In this document: one piece after another, positions 32,064 through 33,083 of the stretch
Position numbering within the stretch: the first letter of the stretch is position 1
How the letters are laid out: each line of letters opens with the position of its first letter
Source of the DNA: Pseudomonadota bacterium
Lineage (GTDB): Bacteria > Pseudomonadota > Alphaproteobacteria > Rhizobiales > Beijerinckiaceae
Assembly (NCBI GenBank): GCA_023386155.1
Contig: JAEWKH010000096.1
Span: 1-33,083 of the forward strand
Direction: 5' to 3'
DNA: 33,083 bases
Program-made: the position numbers and the translations under genes
The notes under the pieces: generated by a model
The model's database searches: none
Told to the model about the DNA's origin: nothing
Seen by the model: only the letters and a program-made list of their open reading frames with translations

Positions 32064-33079
32064 TTTGATCCCGGGGTTTGATGGAGCAGTCTTTTCCGCG
32101 GCATGGAAGGAAGCACTATGGGCCAGGTTCTTCACGGCAGCGCCACCACGACAGAGGCGGTCCGTCGCGCAATCCAGAATAGTCAAGCGAGCCTGAGAGC
32201 CCTGGCCGAGCGCCATGGCATCAACCCCAAGACCGTCGCCAAGTGGAGGAAGCGCGACACCACCGCAGATCGCCCGACGGGACCGAGAGCACCGCATTCC
32301 ACGGTGCTCTCGGTCCAGGAAGAGGCGATCGTCGTTGCCTTCCGCCGGCATACCCTGCTGCCGCTGGATGACTGCCTCTACGCCCTTCAAGCCACAATCC
32401 CGCACCTGACGCGTTCATCGCTCCATCGCTGCCTGCAGCGGCACGGCATCAGCCGGCTGCCGGATGTGGAGGGTGACAAGCGAGCCAAGAGGAAGTTCAA
32501 GAGCTACCCGATCGGCTTCTTCCACATCGACATTGCCGAGGTGCAGACCGCCCAAGGCAAGCTCTATCTGTTCGTGGCCATTGATCGGACCAGCAAGTTC
32601 GCCTTCGCCCAGCTGGTCGAGAAGGCCAACACCGTCACGGCTCGCGCCTTCCTCGACGCCTTGGTCGCCGCAGTGCCCTACAAAATCGCGATCGTGCTGA
32701 CCGACAACGGCATCCAGTTCGCCGATCTGCCCAAGAACCGCTCAGGCCCCACCGCCCAGTGGCGCGGCCATCCCTTCGACCGGGCCTGCCGGCAGCACGG
32801 CATCGAGCATCGCCTGACCAAGCCGAACCATCCCTGGACCAATGGGCAGGTCGAGCGGATGAACCGCACCATCAAGGACGCAACGGTCAAGCGCTACTAC
32901 TACGACAGCCACGACCAGCTGCGGCACCACCTCGATGACTTCATCTCAGCCTACAACTTCGGCCGGCGTCTGAAGACGCTGAAGGGCCTCACGCCTTACG
33001 AGCATATCTGCAAAACCTGGACAACCGAGCCTCAACGCTTCAGGCTCGACCCGCTCCACCAAATGCCGGGACTAAACAC
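32061..33079 (+). mobile_element. IS481-family insertion sequence
   Basis: The left end (from 32061, GTGTTTGATCCCGG) and the right end (complement of 33051-33079, GTGTTTAGTCCCGG) match at 23 of 29 positions as inverted repeats. They enclose a single transposase gene. The right flank begins CTAG (33080-33083), the target sequence I recall for IS481. The left flank has no CTAG, so no target duplication is visible. The element interrupts an IS5-type transposase. Confidence 0.75.
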
Positions 33080-33083
33080 CTAG
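32118..33083 (+). CDS. IS481-family transposase
   Basis: This 321-residue transposase starts MGQVLHGSATTTEAVRRAIQ, the standard opening of this group. A helix-turn-helix (LRALAERHGINPKTVAKWR) is followed by an rve integrase core. The core's DDE residues are the Asp in FHIDIAEVQT, the Asp in VLTDNGIQF and the Glu in NGQVERMNRTIKD. GGAAGGAAG precedes the ATG. The stop codon (33081-33083) lies just beyond the right inverted repeat, in the flanking CTAG. The protein looks complete. A start at 32103 is possible. Confidence 0.92.
   Translation: MGQVLHGSATTTEAVRRAIQNSQASLRALAERHGINPKTVAKWRKRDTTADRPTGPRAPHSTVLSVQEEAIVVAFRRHTLLPLDDCLYALQATIPHLTRSSLHRCLQRHGISRLPDVEGDKRAKRKFKSYPIGFFHIDIAEVQTAQGKLYLFVAIDRTSKFAFAQLVEKANTVTARAFLDALVAAVPYKIAIVLTDNGIQFADLPKNRSGPTAQWRGHPFDRACRQHGIEHRLTKPNHPWTNGQVERMNRTIKDATVKRYYYDSHDQLRHHLDDFISAYNFGRRLKTLKGLTPYEHICKTWTTEPQRFRLDPLHQMPGLNT

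Noticed and set aside
1..33083. CRISPR arrays, rRNA and tRNA genes, riboswitches
   Set aside because: None found by reading; no regular direct repeats with unique spacers and no conserved RNA sequence seen.

Overview
The window is high-GC DNA with densely packed genes and looks chromosomal. It most likely comes from an alphaproteobacterium of the order Hyphomicrobiales (Rhizobiales), perhaps Microvirga, Methylobacterium or a relative. The signs are a BigR-type sulfur operon, a poxvirus-type topoisomerase IB, a bacterial ETF-beta lysine methyltransferase homologue, a Zur-like regulator, and a 17-bp GGACCCAAAAGTGG-type palindrome that I recall from this order. The taxon is an inference; there is no rRNA or tRNA gene to fix it.

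Layout. (1) 1-53: edge of an IS630-like transposase. (2) 138-7367: a sulfide/persulfide/sulfite detoxification locus. The plus strand carries a TauE/SafE exporter, a DUF442 phosphatase-like protein, and a sulfite dehydrogenase with its cytochrome c. The minus strand carries bigR, two YeeE/YedE half-transporters, an MBL-fold persulfide dioxygenase (with a 3' frameshift) and a methyltransferase. Divergent from bigR are a DUF2892-like protein and a DUF2243 membrane protein. (3) 7586-9525: a Met-rich Spy/CpxP-like periplasmic protein and an M50 site-2 protease with CBS domains. (4) 9526-10493: a gene graveyard holding the tail of a second MBL gene and a broken HMA-domain gene. (5) 10494-15585: a probable small island. 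It has a tyrosine recombinase, a lower-GC spacer with a 21-bp-phased repeat, and a three-gene ABC-3C type conflict system (nuclease-like effector, MC6-like middle component, DUF2326-like ATPase) with ATGA start/stop overlaps. (6) 15923-20032: a resolvase-like orphan, a phosphatase/ADP-ribosylglycohydrolase fusion, a hemolysin III protein, a small FPASDPP protein and an FMN reductase. (7) 20135-23533: a PepSY protein/response regulator/histidine kinase operon, divergent from a second Gly/Asp-rich secreted protein. (8) 23741-31869: a small secreted Cys protein, topoisomerase IB, SemiSWEET, glycosyltransferase, ETF-beta methyltransferase, zur, ispG and kup. (9) 31870-33083: an IS5-type transposase fragment cut by an IS481-family element.

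How the genes work together. The sulfur block can be read as one module. The persulfide sensor BigR would control sulfur uptake or export channels (YeeE/YedE, TauE) and oxidation of persulfide to sulfite (MBL dioxygenase). Sulfite is then oxidised to sulfate in the periplasm by the molybdenum enzyme, with electrons passed to the c-type cytochrome. The ABC-3C cassette is the best candidate for a little-characterised system: ABC-3C systems were defined mainly by comparative genomics as predicted anti-invader systems. Its effector here carries a PD-(D/E)XK-like motif with an atypical Gln-Cys-Tyr in place of the usual E/Q-x-K.
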